Positions 23,156 through 35,223 of a stretch of 64,000 nucleotides of DNA are shown piece by piece (within the stretch, counting starts at the first letter, position 1; each line of letters opens with the position of its first letter). The translations under genes and the position numbers were made by a program. The stretch comes from Tetracentron sinense (lineage: Eukaryota > Streptophyta > Magnoliopsida > Trochodendrales > Trochodendraceae), in the NCBI GenBank assembly GCA_015143295.1, contig CM026557.1, positions 22,415,760 to 22,479,759 of the forward strand, written 5' to 3'. Under the pieces are notes generated by a model. It searched no databases, was not told the origin of the DNA, and saw only the letters and a list, made by a program, of their open reading frames with translations.

Positions 23156-24326
23156 TGTCACGGTCAACTTTTTGATTTTGCGGAACCGTGCAGCACCTCG
23201 ATCATCCCATGATCTCGGCCAGCCTTACACCATTACACCATCTGTCCATTGAACCGACCCAACGTCTCCTGCTACAATGCTATGGCAAGGTACGACCCAC
23301 TACTGAGTCCCATCTGCCAAGCTATACTCAACTGGCTTGCACATTACTTCATCGTGTCGCACCCGACACTCGTCCAACACATAAGGTTCCTCTGTCACCA
23401 AGGTTCCGTCTCACGCATCTCTCATGATGCTAAGGTTTCCCGATCAAGCCGAACATCCAGCACGGCCCAATACTCTCAAACATGACTATCGGTCATCCCC
23501 ACGCATCACGAATAGCTTAGGAGCATCACTGCCCTGTTTACCGAGCAATGAGGGCATAACGCCCACAACGCGATCCTCAATCCTTTGACCGAGTAGCCCA
23601 ACCATACCTCGCATCACTCCTAGACGACCATGATGCATACCACACGCTTAAAAGCTGAACTAGGGTGAAAACTCTTGCCCGAAGGCTCCGCGCAGTGCTA
23701 GGATATTCGTCTCCTTTGCACCGTTCTTGGATGCTCCAACAACCATCCAAGGAGACTTCAAGATCCCCTTTAGGATCCTAGAGCACGCCCCCAACTCCTT
23801 TAGGGTTGCTCATTAGGTGGCCCCAGATGTGCCACAAGGGAAGGTAAAGCTACGCCCTTCTCCTCAAGGTGGATGCTAAATCTTTCACCCTTCACCAGAA
23901 GGAAACATAACCATTGCTAGTGGAGTCCTACTAGTCTTTTACAGAACAATACATTGAATCTCCACAAACCGTCTTTACCATTGAACTCATATCGACTTCC
24001 TCTTCGAATGAAGGTACTATCGTCCCTACTTCCAATATACTATGTGGGCCCCACAACACTCACCCACATGTGTCCGACCAAGCACCAAACTCAAGCTTCA
24101 CCCCAAAACTCTTCACATGCACTTCACCCAAACCACAGTATCTCATACACGACATCAAGACACTTCATCACGTTGCGCTATTACTTGCATAATGCCTCAC
24201 CTATCTCTTAGGCATGGCATTGGCATAGCTTGCCCATGCTCAGGCCATCCCGGCCCATTATCACGATCATGGCACTACTTAACAACTTTGACCATGACAA
24301 TGAGCCACTGAGGTGACTAGGAGACA
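23156..24326. repeat. Candidate solo LTR
   Basis: 1171 bp that is clearly richer in C than its surroundings. It begins TGTCACGGTC and ends AGGAGACA (TG...CA), and is flanked on both sides by ATGA (23152-23155 and 24327-24330). TGTCACGG starts are common among plant Ty3 LTRs. No internal element region follows on either side, which fits a solo LTR left by recombination. The 4-bp flank is short, so this is not secure. Confidence 0.45.
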
Positions 24327-24330
24327 ATGA

Positions 24331-25583
24331 TGAGTGATAAGACCCAACAGACCAGATTTAGAGACTCCCTATTGGTCCATAATAGAGGACCATTGTACAT
24401 CTAAAAATTATCATCCAAAACATACCGCAGGGCTTAAGATTACCTGCAATTATTCATCACTCATATAAAGATTTTACATGCTGAAGGCAACTCTTTTGAC
24501 ACTGCAGATGATCAGACCAAGTCCTAGGGATCAGCAAAATTACAAGCTTCTGCTGAATAGAGACCAAAAGGGCTTAATGCAAGAATGTTATACTTTAGGT
24601 GCAGTTCCAGCTTGTAAAATCTCTTGCACTCCAGTTAGCAGTTCTAACCTTCCCTTGCTCTCATATCCAACCAGCCCTAGAATTGCATCAAGGACTCCTT
24701 TTCTACAATTATTCTATACAAGTTGTAGCTCACTATTTCCAAATCTGGATATGATATTTCTCAGTTATCTCTAGCGTAGTGTATCTCTACATATTTCTAT
24801 CTATGAATATACATTTTACAGATTTTTGAATTATTATATGTGGTTGTTAGGAAACCCTGCTTTCTATGTCTTTTAAGAACAATGGGTTGTGAAGCTTGAT
24901 ACTATGTTCTTAATGAAGAGACTCGTCAAACTACGAAAAGAGTTGCAAAGTTCAACCAGCTTAGTCCCAAATATGGTTGCAAAAGCATGATTTTTATAGT
25001 GACAGAACTAATACAAGAAGAAAAATTTATGATTGGTGCCTTTTATTTAACCACCAAAACATATTAGTAGACTGTTACTCGTGTATGACAAAGAAGATTG
25101 CGTAATTTAGCCAGCTCAAAACAGCTGTCGAAAACTATATTTAAGCAGCTCTTAATATCCACAGGATATACTTCTAGCTTGCTTCCCTCAAGCAGAAGAA
25201 ACTACATTGTGCCTCTTTCTTGAATTTTGGTAGTGTAAATTGGAGCAAGTCCTGGGTGATGACTAATGTCCCACCTTTTCAAAAAAAAATTTATCAGTAA
25301 TGTTCCACCTTTTCAAATTAATGTCCTTTTGCATCAAACTTGTGAAAATGAAGGTGAGAATCCAGAAAAGATTGATGAGGACTCTCAAAGAAGCACCAGA
25401 ATGGACACCCTAGTAGAAGAAGCAATAAAGACAAGGACATGAAGAAAGCTTAATGGTTCTTCGTGTACTCATTTCCTATGGCTTATATATATTGTGTATT
25501 TAGCCATAAAACAGCACTAACCCCAATGAACTTATAGTTTATAGATATGTGCACAATATGCAACATTTTTGTTTTTAAGTTAA
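24331..25583. other. Intergenic DNA, no gene seen
   Basis: AT-rich to even composition. The open frame at 24478-24774 has no motif I recognise. A short near-duplicate (ATGTCCCACCTTTTCAAA and AATGTTCCACCTTTTCAAA) lies at 25266-25320. Confidence 0.3.
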
Positions 25584-26694
25584 TGTTGATGATACCAATT
25601 TAATGGCCTATGTAGCGCATGACATGAACAAAACTGAGACACCACGTGACACTGCATGCCACATCCTTTACACATGGCAAATGCCTTATCTCCAAGGCCC
25701 TCCAGGCATTATCTCAAAGTCTCCAAGCATGTAGTGTTCGCCCTATCTCTAGGCCTCCGGGAGCATGGCAAATGCCTTATCTCCAAGGGACTTTGGGCAC
25801 TGTGAATTCGCTTTATCTCCAAGTCTCCAAGCGTGTGGCATTTTCCCTATCTCAAAGCCTTAAGGCACATGGCTAACGCCTTATCTCCAAGTCTCGGAGG
25901 GCATATCGAACATCTTATTCCAAGTCTCCAAGCATTTGGAGCAGACCGCCTCTGGTTACTTCTACTAAGTCTAAGATATTTCTTTGAGTAATCTAGGATG
26001 GCGCATTGCCTACACTGTTAGACTCTTGAGACAAGGACGGGGAAATAATAGGGTTTGACGGTTTGGGGAGAAATGCTAGTTCTAGCACAGTCATATCTTC
26101 CCACAAGGCGTCTTGTGGTACGTTTCTAAGGACACCAAAAGCAAGTACTCGAGTGATAGTGACATAGTGTAGTACCTCACACTGTAGGACCTTGACTTGG
26201 AAATGAAATCACCAGTATCAGGTGCATTAAATGAAATCATGACCTCAAGTGGACGAGGCAGGGGTTGTTAGGTGTCAGAGGGGTTTGTTGCCCACCTACC
26301 CTACTGATTGTGTACTTCATATCAAGGCAGTTGATAGCCATTGAAGGAAGTTGATAATACATGGGTTGGCAACAAGCCCCCATGATTTCGCCTTTTGGTT
26401 CCATAAATAGAGGATCTCCCCTCTTTAATGAAGCAAAACTTTCCCCAAAAAAGACCCCGTCACTCTGTCGGATTAACTGCTTGCCTATCTCCTTTAAGGA
26501 TTCATGTGGTTCGCTCTTCTTTCCCTTCCTAACCAGCCTTTATTATCAGTTTCATACGGCCAGGACATCTAGTTTAGACTGCTATGAGATTGGATCACCC
26601 ATTGCTCTCATTTACTCAGCTCTATTGGACGGATTTCTCAGAGGGATCCTTATTGGCACCCCACATCAGCTTCTCCACCTTTGGCCCCCTAACA
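25584..26694 (+). repeat. 5' LTR of the 25.6-32.0 kb Ty3 element
   Basis: 1111 bp. It contains a minisatellite at 25660-25950 (units TATCTCCAAG(T/G)C(T/C)CC.AGC), a TATA-like CATAAATAGAGG near 26401, and the shared 3' portion CGGATTAACTGC...CTAACA. The partner is 29494-30712 plus 31785-32042. Confidence 0.75.
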
Positions 26695-27423
26695 TTTTGG
26701 CTACTACGCCGGGGATCCAGTCATCTTCTACTAAAAAATGGGGTGCCTCCTCACACCAGCCCTTGATACCAACAAGCCTTGGGCAAGGCATAATGATGTC
26801 GAGGTTTCTCGGAACTCTGGAGGGGTTCCAGACTCTGGCTCCAACCTCTCTCCGGTCCTCCTTTTGCTTCTCTTCAGGCATCTCGGCTACAAATGCAGAC
26901 CCAACCTCAAGTGCAACTACAGTCTCAAATTCAAGATTCCCAAAGCCCAGATGATGGCTCAATTCCATGCTAACCAGCAACAAATGATGGAAATGGTCCA
27001 GAATCTCTGATATGACAACCCGCCTTCACCACCAACCTGTTCTCCCAACCCAGATGTTGCCCAAGGCGCACAAGTGCCTCCAGAACCTCAGTTGAGCATT
27101 CTAAACCCCACACCAAACACATAGAGCTTAGGTTCCAATCCAAGCAATTTCCTCATGGCATAAAATTCTACCACCTTGTTCAAACGCAAGCACACCAAGG
27201 GTGCCAAACAGACTACGCGCTTTGAGCTCAAACCGCCCTACTCCAACGAGATCGCTCGCATGGCATTCCCAGCTGGCTATGCCAGCCCAAACTTCTTACT
27301 GTACAATGGACGCTCTGGCTCGGCGATGCATAAGTTCACGCCTAATTGAGAGTGACCCTTTATTGTTCGACAAAGTTTTGATAGTGAGTATGCCTTATTG
27401 TCAACTCCAGGTGGGGAGATCCT

Positions 27424-28400
27424 TTTTTTATCGGTAATCAAGCATGATATATAAAATAAAAGATGTTACATCTCCCGTTAAAATGATAAAGATCTATGGA
27501 CAGAGTTTACAAGGAAGTAAACTCAAGGGTACTATAATTGCTACACATGTAAGAGCTATGGATAAAGAAAACCCCTAAATGGACTCCAAGCAAGAAGCTT
27601 CACGAATCCTCAAATACACTTTTGTTTCTTTCCTTCCAAATTTGACCACAAGATGACCCCAGGCCCCCAAGTAGAACGACCCACATAGCCCCCTAAGCAT
27701 TGTCAGGACATGCCAGAAGCCAACAAGATTTTTTTTTTTTTTTTTAAAAAGATCTGAAAGGAGGAGAGGAAAACTAAGTCAACTCCTAGACAAGAGAGGA
27801 AATGACCCCAAATTTCAAACACAACACGACAATGCGGTAGCAAATGATCCATCAACTCTCCCACCCAAAGGCACAAGAAGCAATAATTAGCCATCCTCCA
27901 CCCTCTAAATTTAAATGATCGCAAGTAAGAATCTTATATAAAACCGCAACCCATAGAAAGGAAGTTACCTTCGACGGAATTGGTATATTCCACACAGACT
28001 TTAAGGGAAGGGGGACGCGAGAGAAGAGTCGAATGGATGTAATAATGGTATCACTGAAAATCAAACGTTGTTGCCTTTAGACCAAATCCTACTATCCCTG
28101 AGACCCTGACTATGGGACAAGAGGAACATGTAGTGAGTTACTGCATAAGATGAAGAAAATTGGCCACTTCCCAGTCATTAAGGTCTTATCTCTGCCTAGG
28201 GCACCAAACCACCCCCACCCTCACTGACCTCAAAACAATCCGCAACTAAAGCCTATCCCTCATCTTTCAATTTTGTCAACCTGCTCCACACATCCTTCCA
28301 TAAGTTAACCTCAGACCCGTTGCCTATCTTAAACCTAATGTGAGGGGTCAACAAGCTAGCCACAGTAGTGATCCCTTTCCATAGCCCCACCCCATGAGGG
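27424..28400 (-). mobile_element. L1-type LINE, 3' end fragment
   Basis: On the minus strand the downstream part of a plant LINE ORF2 is readable. The pieces are FKIGNGSEVNLWKDVW (near 28330-28275), then a zf-RVT-like stretch (IPSKVTSFLWVAVLYKILT, ELMDHLLPHC, about 28000-27800), then WKERNKSVFED. A T-run on the plus strand at 27421-27427 may be the poly-A tail, giving a 3'-anchored, 5'-truncated insertion inside the Ty3 element. Frames are disrupted several times. Non-functional. Confidence 0.65.
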
Positions 28401-29493
28401 CATCCTTAACAACCCTATCAATGTAAAATGGCTAAAAAAAAAATACTACGCCTAGCAGAAAATGAAGTTCAGTTTTGGAATTCACATTTTATCAAAATCA
28501 CAAGTGATACATTGAGGTCTTTAAGGTCTCCTGTTTGGTCTCTAATTACTCAAATGCTACCATCGTCAAGGGTGCCAAACTCTGAAGTTCACCTTCGCCT
28601 CATTTCCTCCATTATCATGAAACTTCTCGGTCACCACCAATCTTCCACCTCTCCTTCAGCCGATCAATTTCGAGGTCGTTAAGAGCATTCCATGCTCTAA
28701 TGAAGTCTGATTCATGACCATGGAATCCTCTCGGCCATACCCTTGGCGTTCGGAGGTTATGGTCCTTAAATACGGTTCCTGTGGAAAGAATAATTGATGA
28801 GATATCTGCCTTGACATTAGGATTTGATGAGAAAAATCCAGCAGCCCATGCAGATGGCTTCCCTCCATTCCTCATCAAAAGGTATTTTAAATCCCATGCA
28901 GTCTGACAATCATCCTCTTCATTAATTTCTTGGTGAACTTCAGCTGATTCAGCGTATGAACGCACCGGCTGGTCCACAATGAGACTTGAAGGTCAGCTTT
29001 GTCCTGAATCTTGGGGTCTCCCTCGGTGAAGGATAAGCCCACGCACCATCTTTTTTATCTCCAGATTAGACTTAGTAGAAAAGGAAGGAGAGCACTAAAG
29101 AGGAAGACCAGAGGCCATTCTGGGAGCATGAACAGTCATTGAAAATCGCCTATTCACTGAGAACACTGCTCGAAGGTTTGCCAACAATGAGATAGAGGTA
29201 TATATATGCCGTAGGCCCACTCTAAGGCACCATAATTGAATTTGTGTCTTCCAAAACGTCACATATAACGAGGCATTCCTCACCCTGATCAAAGGAGAAG
29301 ATTCAACTTCAAGGAATCACATCGTTAAGTCCACTTTCAACACGTCTACACTTTAAATGGACGAAGTGATCGTCACATAAAAGGCAGCTGGATAACATCG
29401 ATACGCATCCAAGATCAACCTCGGTCGTCCAGCCAAGAATGATTGCCAGAATGCTACACTGCACTCTAAGCACCCTAGTATTCAAGGGGCTAA
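28401..29493. other. Rest of the Ty3 internal region, unidentified
   Basis: The longest open stretch is on the minus strand (28977-28615: SAWAAGFFSSNPNVKADIS, RVWPRGFHGHESDF). It is compositionally plausible as protein but unknown to me. It could be captured host sequence or a remnant of another element. The 3' LTR begins at 29494. Confidence 0.3.
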
Positions 29494-30712
29494 TGTTGAT
29501 GGCGCAAATTCAATGGTCCACGTAGCTCATGATGTGGACAGAACTAAGACGATACATGGCATTGTATATTTGTATGTCATGACCTGCACACATGGTGCAT
29601 GCCTCATCTCCAAAGGCCTCCGAGAACAATGCATTTGCTTTATCTCCAAGTCTCTGAGAGTGCAGCATTCACCCTATCTCCAAGCCACCAGGCACATGGC
29701 GAATGCCTTGTCTCCAAGTCCTCGAAGCACATAGTGAATGCTAATCTCCAGGCACGGTGCATTCACATCTTTTTACCAAGTCTTTGAGCATACGGCGTTC
29801 GCCTATCTCCAAGCCTCTAGACGCATAGTGAACACCTTATCTCCAAGTCTCGGAGCATAAAACTATGCCTTATTTCCAAAGGTGCCTCCGGCACAGTGCA
29901 TTTATCTCCAAGTCTCCAAGCATGCAGCGTTCACGCTATCTCCAAGCATCTGGGAACATAGCGAACGCCTTATCCAAGTTTCGGAGCACATAGAAATTGC
30001 CAAATCTGCAAAAGCATCTGGACATGACAAACACCTTATCTCCAAGTCTTGAAGCACGCAGCAAATGCCTTATTTCCAAGGGCCACCGGGCACAATGCAT
30101 TCTCCTTATCTCCAAGTCTCGGAGCGCATAGCGAATGCCTTATTTCTAAGCCTCTGAGGACCTTAGCACAGACCGCCTTATCTCCATTGTCCTTCGAGCT
30201 CCGATTACTTCTGCTAAGTCTATGACACTTCTTTGAGTAGTCTAGGAGGGAGGGCGCATGGCCCACCCTGTTAGACTCTTGAGAGGAGAAGGGGGAAATA
30301 ATATGGGTCTCTAGTTCAGCAATTTGGGAAGAAATGTTAGCTTTAGAACAGCCATATCTTCCCTCGAGGCATCTTGTGGTACGTTTCTAAGGACACCAAA
30401 AGCAAGTACTTGAGTGGTAGTGTAGTAGCTAACCCATTATAGGTCAATGATTCAGAGATAAGATTACCAGTATCATGTGCATTTAATGAAAGAATGACCA
30501 CGGTAGATGGGACAAGGGTTCTTAGGTGTCAGAGGGGTTTGTTTCTCACCTACCCTGCTGATTGTGTACTTCACATCAGGGCTATTGATAGCAGTTAAAG
30601 GAAGTTGATAGTAATGGGCTGGCAACAAGCTCCTTTGACCTCCCCTTTTGGTTCCATAAATAAAGGATCTTCCCTCTTTAAGGAGATGAATAATTTTTAG
30701 CAAAAAAGACCT
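29494..30712 (+). repeat. 3' LTR of the Ty3 element, first part
   Basis: Starts TGTTGATGGCGC and aligns with the 5' LTR from its first base. Its internal minisatellite (29590-30190) is about twice as long as the one in the 5' LTR. Continues at 31785-32042 beyond an inserted element. Confidence 0.75.
29590..30190. repeat. LTR minisatellite, expanded copy
   Basis: Roughly 60-bp composite units with alternating words: GCCTTATCTCCAAG, TCTC.GAGC, CATAGCGAA(T/C)GCC, GGCACA.TGCATTC. About ten units, against about five in the 5' LTR at 25660-25950. Confidence 0.8.
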
Positions 30713-31784
30713 CGTTATCAAGGATTTAAATAAAGGTTTTGGCTTGTGTAATGGGCCTGACCGAACCTTTATGTAATGACGTAACGTAACGTAACGGTTT
30801 CGACCATTATAGCTAAAACCCATTTCCCCCCACCATTTTGTAGATACAAAAAATTAAAAAAAATATATAATTGCATGGTCATTCTTTCAAGAAAAAAGCA
30901 TGCTTGCAAACAAAAAGGGGAGGGAGTGAGGGACTTCTTTTGACCTTTGTCGGCTGGCTTGCTTGACCGAGTTAAGGTCAAGCAATTGAAGACCGTTATG
31001 GGATATAAGCAATAAGCAGTTGCTTTCGGTTCGTTTTGAGTTGAGTTCCTTTCTACAAGGACACCCACGCAGCAAGTATGGGAGTACCTTCTATTTGATC
31101 GATTAGGAACCCAAATAAAGGGCCTTTAGGCACTCGACTGCCGCAGTTATACAATACTTGCTGCTACTAAGCCAAGGAGAGGGTTTTAATAAAGAAATGC
31201 ATATTATGCATGCAAATGCTAACGTATCATAATTAACACATAATGAGATAAAAATGCAAATGCATAACCAAAATTATCATAGATTTATTGATTTCATTTA
31301 AAATCCAGGCATCTATATTCTAAACTTGTCAATATGCATTTTGTTCTTCTCGCGCCCTTTCCCCTTGAATGCTTTTGTTTGAGCTACTGATACTGGAACC
31401 GGTCTCTCTCTGGATCTGAATCAATTGCCTTAGGTAGGAGATGCAGGACCTGTCTTAACCGCAAGTGCATTCGTTATTCGATTCCACCCTCACACTATAT
31501 TCTTTCCAAAAGTGAGTTGTGAAGATTCAAAACGTAAATCTTATTTATGATCTAAAAAAATAAGACAAGGGTGATTATATTTGGCTTGAGAGGGAGAAGG
31601 TGAATTTTAAAAGAAGTGAGATAGAATGAGTTTCTAAAACTCGTGGTAAGTAATATAGCGTCAACTGTTTTGTAATGATCATTAAGTAACGTAACATAGG
31701 TCATATCAGTTCGAGTAATACCAAAACCTTTACTTAACGGTCGTTTCATAATGGTTTTGACGAGAGTTACTACCATGCCCATTA
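30713..31784. mobile_element. Insertion (probable DNA element) in the 3' LTR
   Basis: About 1.07 kb absent from the 5' LTR at the corresponding place. TAAAGGTTTTGG near the left end (30732-30744) and CCAAAACCTTTACT near the right end (31720-31735) are in inverted orientation. GTAACGTAACGTAACGG (30779-30796) and its diverged counterpart AAGTAACGTAACAT (31684-31697) add a second inverted pair. There is no coding capacity that I recognise and the exact ends and target site are unclear. Confidence 0.5.
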
Positions 31785-32042
31785 ATTTGTCGGATTAACT
31801 CCTCGCATATCCACTTCAAGGATTCCTATAGTGCGCTTCTCTTTCCCTTCCTAACCAACCTTTATTATCCCCTTCCTCTAATACACAATTTATTCAGTTC
31901 AATACGGCCAAGACATCTGGTTTAGGATAAATTGAGATTGGATTGGCCATTACTCTCATTTACTCAGCTCTGTTGGCCGGATTTCTCAGAGGGATCCCTA
32001 TTGGTACTCCACGTCAGCTTCTCCACCTTCAGCCCCCCAACA
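31785..32042 (+). repeat. 3' LTR of the Ty3 element, last part
   Basis: Aligns with 26460-26694 of the 5' LTR (CGGATTAACT..., ACGGCCA.GACATCT, TTTCTCAGAGGGATCC, CACGTCAGCTTCTCCACC) and ends AACA. It has an extra short segment (CCTCTAATACACAATTTATT) relative to the 5' copy. Confidence 0.78.
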
Positions 32043-32234
32043 GCTATCCATACCAAATGTGATCCTTCTACAATAAGAATTAATTTGTTCACAATATTAA
32101 AAAGAAAAAAAAAAGTGAGTACATAATACATACAAAGAACATGAACCAACATTTTGACCAGAAAAAAAGTCACAAACTCTATGCATCCTTTTCACCTCTC
32201 TTCCTTCATCAATATCCTACTCGCTCTCTCCTTT

Positions 32235-33870
32235 TTTCTCTTTTCTTTTTTTGATTCAAAGAGCAAAGAGGGGATACAGATCAAAAGTGAGCAAATATCA
32301 TGAAAAAGAAAATAAGAAACAAGCACGACCCTCCCGGGATCAAGGCGCTACTGGGAGGGAAAAACGTGCAAACCACAAAGACAAATAAAAGGACAAAGAA
32401 TCACATAAAAGGGCATCCCTCTCAATACATTCCTTGGCCAAGGAGTTGGCCATCACATTCAGCGATATAGCAACCTAGGAGAACGAGATATCCCTCCAAT
32501 CCTCAACGAACCTAGGTTTCCAAGAGAGCTTCCATCAAAATCAAAATTGACGGAGCCTACAAAAGGGGGACTCCAAGATACCATCTCAAGACAAAGAAGG
32601 CTGCAGATGAGGCGACCGCCAGCCAATCACATGAAATATCTTTGGTTTTAACCCCTTGGAAGAAGGGAAAAACAAAAACCCGAGAAGCCACTGAAGATTA
32701 AATCTTACCTAGGGAACATTTTAGTATTTCTTTCTTTCTAGATGGACCAAAGGATAGCATGAAGAGCACTATAAAACACGATCCACACCCTTAAAGTAAA
32801 ATGACCAGATTTCCACTACATCAAGAGATTTGTGATATCAGAGGGGAAGACCCAAACCAAATCTGCTAAGGCAAGAAAAAGGAGCCAAATCTCTCTAGCA
32901 TAGCTGTAGTGGACAAGAAACTGGCTGGACGACTCTCCACTCTACATGCACATCATACAAATATTGAGCCAGAGGTAGGTATTCTTCCTCCTCTAAGACA
33001 AATCACAAGTAGTTGCTGTTCCTCTTCGGGAGCAAATCAAAAGTATTAATACTATTGATGACTATAGTCAAAACATACATTGTTACCTATTGGGGAGCAC
33101 ACGACTTCCAAACTTATGACAAAAGGAAAATGGCTCCTCACGATTCGCAATAAGCACAACAAATTCTAAAGTCTGAAATGGATTGGGAGATGTAGACTTC
33201 TTTTAATGACTCCAAGAAAACCCAATGTTCCTCTATCTCAAGGCTCCCAACCCTCTACAAAAAATAAAAATTCCAATTAAAACAATTGAGTGGCCAAGCA
33301 ATTTTGAAGATGACAAGATGATATGAAGGCAAGGGTAAGAGTCTTTAAGGATTGAGTCCCCTAACCAAAGGTCATCCCAGAAATTAATGAGGTTTCTCAT
33401 GCCTACATCCAAGCGAATCAATGGAAGGAAAGAAGGTAGAATTTTGCAAATTGCTTTTCATGGGCAACGAAGATTGACCCGAGACACTGGTTTAGTGTCC
33501 CGTCCATTTCAGCATTTCTACCTAACCCGTATTTGCTTTGAATTATATAGAACCAAACGCTATTTGGTTCTAGGGGAAACCTCCACACCCATTTCCCCAA
33601 AAGGGCCAAATTCTTCACCTTAAGCCTCAATCCCTCTTCTTCCTTAGATTTCGAGACCAGCTCCCAATTCAGTTAACCAAATGATCCTTCTTCATGTTGT
33701 GATTGTCCCCCAAGAAATTCTCTAAATCTGCTCTAACATCTTAACGACTTTCTCCACCGCCTTAAACAAGGACATATAGTAAACCGGCAATTTCCTCCCA
33801 AACTTCTCAACAATTGGATCTAAAAATTCTATTGACTTGGGATTTGAGCCCAGGGAAGACCTAGTTATTT
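32235..33870 (-). mobile_element. L1-type LINE, C-terminal ORF2 remnant
   Basis: Minus-strand reading gives the C-terminal part of plant LINE reverse transcriptase proteins: KNLALLGKWVWRFPLEPNS and WFYIIQSKYG (33600-33500), then GMRNLINFWDDLWLGDS (33400-33340), then traces of the zinc-binding region (near 32960-32870). A T-rich stretch at 32232-32250 (CCTTTTTTCTCTTTTCTTTTTT) may mark the 3' end. Frames are broken repeatedly. Non-functional and 5'-truncated. Confidence 0.68.
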
Positions 33871-34226
33871 TATAAGCCACTTACCAACACGACAACCCAT
33901 TCAGTTAGCAAAATCCAATAAGAAAATCACATTTAACCCAATGTATCCTTGTACTTGCTCTCCTGCTAAAAAATAACAATAATCATGCCTAGGTTCTTTA
34001 GCAATAGCCCCTGACAGCTAACCCACTATTTCCAACCCTTCTTGTTGACTCATTTCCATTCCATGGATCATTTTAGCAATAGCCCCCGACAGCAATGCTG
34101 CTGCCTTGGTCCTTACTACTTCGCGCATAAATCACTAGCGTCACATGCCATTCCATGCTCCCACTATATCAACTTCTTGCGTAGTTGTTGTCATCACCTG
34201 CACCACCATTATATGGTAATCACTGC
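33871..34226. other. Spacer before the hAT element
   Basis: No gene. The repeated phrase TTTAGCAATAGCCCC(T/C)GACAGC occurs at 33998-34018 and 34071-34092, a small local duplication. Confidence 0.4.
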
Positions 34227-35223
34227 CATTGCAACAAAAAACGTAGTTTTTTTGAAAAATTTGGGTTTTATTCGTGAATTTTGGAGTTGTCGAATGATTC
34301 TTCGTTAAATCGCGACTTTAAAAAAAAAAACGACGTTTTTTCATAATTATTCACGTTTTTTAGCGTTCAATCGGTAAAAACGCGTTTTTAGCATTTAGTT
34401 CGCATTTGGTTCGTTTGTCAATGGTTTTTTTTTCTTATACCTATAAAAGCTGAAAGAAAGAGGTTCGGGCACGAAACCCACACCCCCCTCTCTCGTCTCG
34501 GCTCCCCTCAGTGGCGAAACCCCAAGTCTGGCCTCACCGACATTCGTCTGGCCTCACCGGCGGCGACATCTCCTTCTCCGGTAAGTATCTCTCTCTCTCT
34601 CTCTCTCTCTCCGTCGTATCTTTGAATTTCAGAGAGAAATCTCTCTTTCTCTCCCTCTCTCCATATCTCTGAAATTTCAGAGAAATCTCTCTCCGTATCT
34701 CTTTGAAATTTCTCTCTCTGTCTCTCTCTCTACATATTCCTCTTCCATCTCCCTCTCTTCCATTTCTCTCTTCGTACCTCTCTTCCATTTCTCTTTGCAA
34801 TTTCGATTTAATCCCCCTTTTTAAACCCCTAACCCTCACACTTGTTCATTTTTTTTCTTGCAAACTACAGAACTGGTTGTTTCGAGTTCTCGGAAATCTA
34901 CACCTATTGGGAAATCTACACCTGTTCGGATATCTACACCAGGTCAGTTTTTTGGAATTTTTTTTTAATTGGGTTCTATTTAGATTTTATTTTTAGCATT
35001 ATCTTTGTCTGGTTCATTTGCTTAGTTAATGCTTTAAAGAATTGCTTTGAGATCCTCTGTGAATCTGAAATAAATTGTCTATGCAATCAGCAATACTGCA
35101 TGAATTTTGTTTATTATATATTTATTGATATACATTTATAAATTATACTGATGTTCTGAATTTTATTTTTTTTTAATTTCTTTAGGACCAGTACAGTTTT
35201 AGTATTTGATCAAAGTTAAAAAA

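Larger units (their letters stand above)
25584..32042 (+). mobile_element. Ty3 retrotransposon (Tat/Athila-like), decayed, both LTRs present
   Basis: Fossil of about 6.5 kb including later insertions. 5' LTR 25584-26694 (TGTTGATG...CTAACA), followed at once by a primer-site-like stretch (TTTTGGCTACTACGCCGGGG) resembling the TGGCGCCGTTGCC site of Athila relatives. A gag-like remnant lies at about 26740-27400 (ELKPPYSNEIARMAF, HKFTPN). The 3' LTR starts at 29494 after a purine-rich CAAGGGGCTAA and ends at 32042. The LTR pair is clearly diverged, so the insertion is old. The internal part is short, lacks recognisable pol and has received a LINE. Whole-element coding capacity is lost, with many breaks. 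The outer 5-bp flanks (GTTAA and GCTAT) match only partly. Confidence 0.72.

Noticed and set aside
26361-26954. 197-codon plus-strand frame
   Set aside because: Spans the LTR end and the primer site of the Ty3 element, so it cannot be a natural protein start. Only the gag-like words further on were used.
34534-34839. Arg/Glu-rich minus-strand frame
   Set aside because: Opposite strand of the CT-rich leader of the hAT element.
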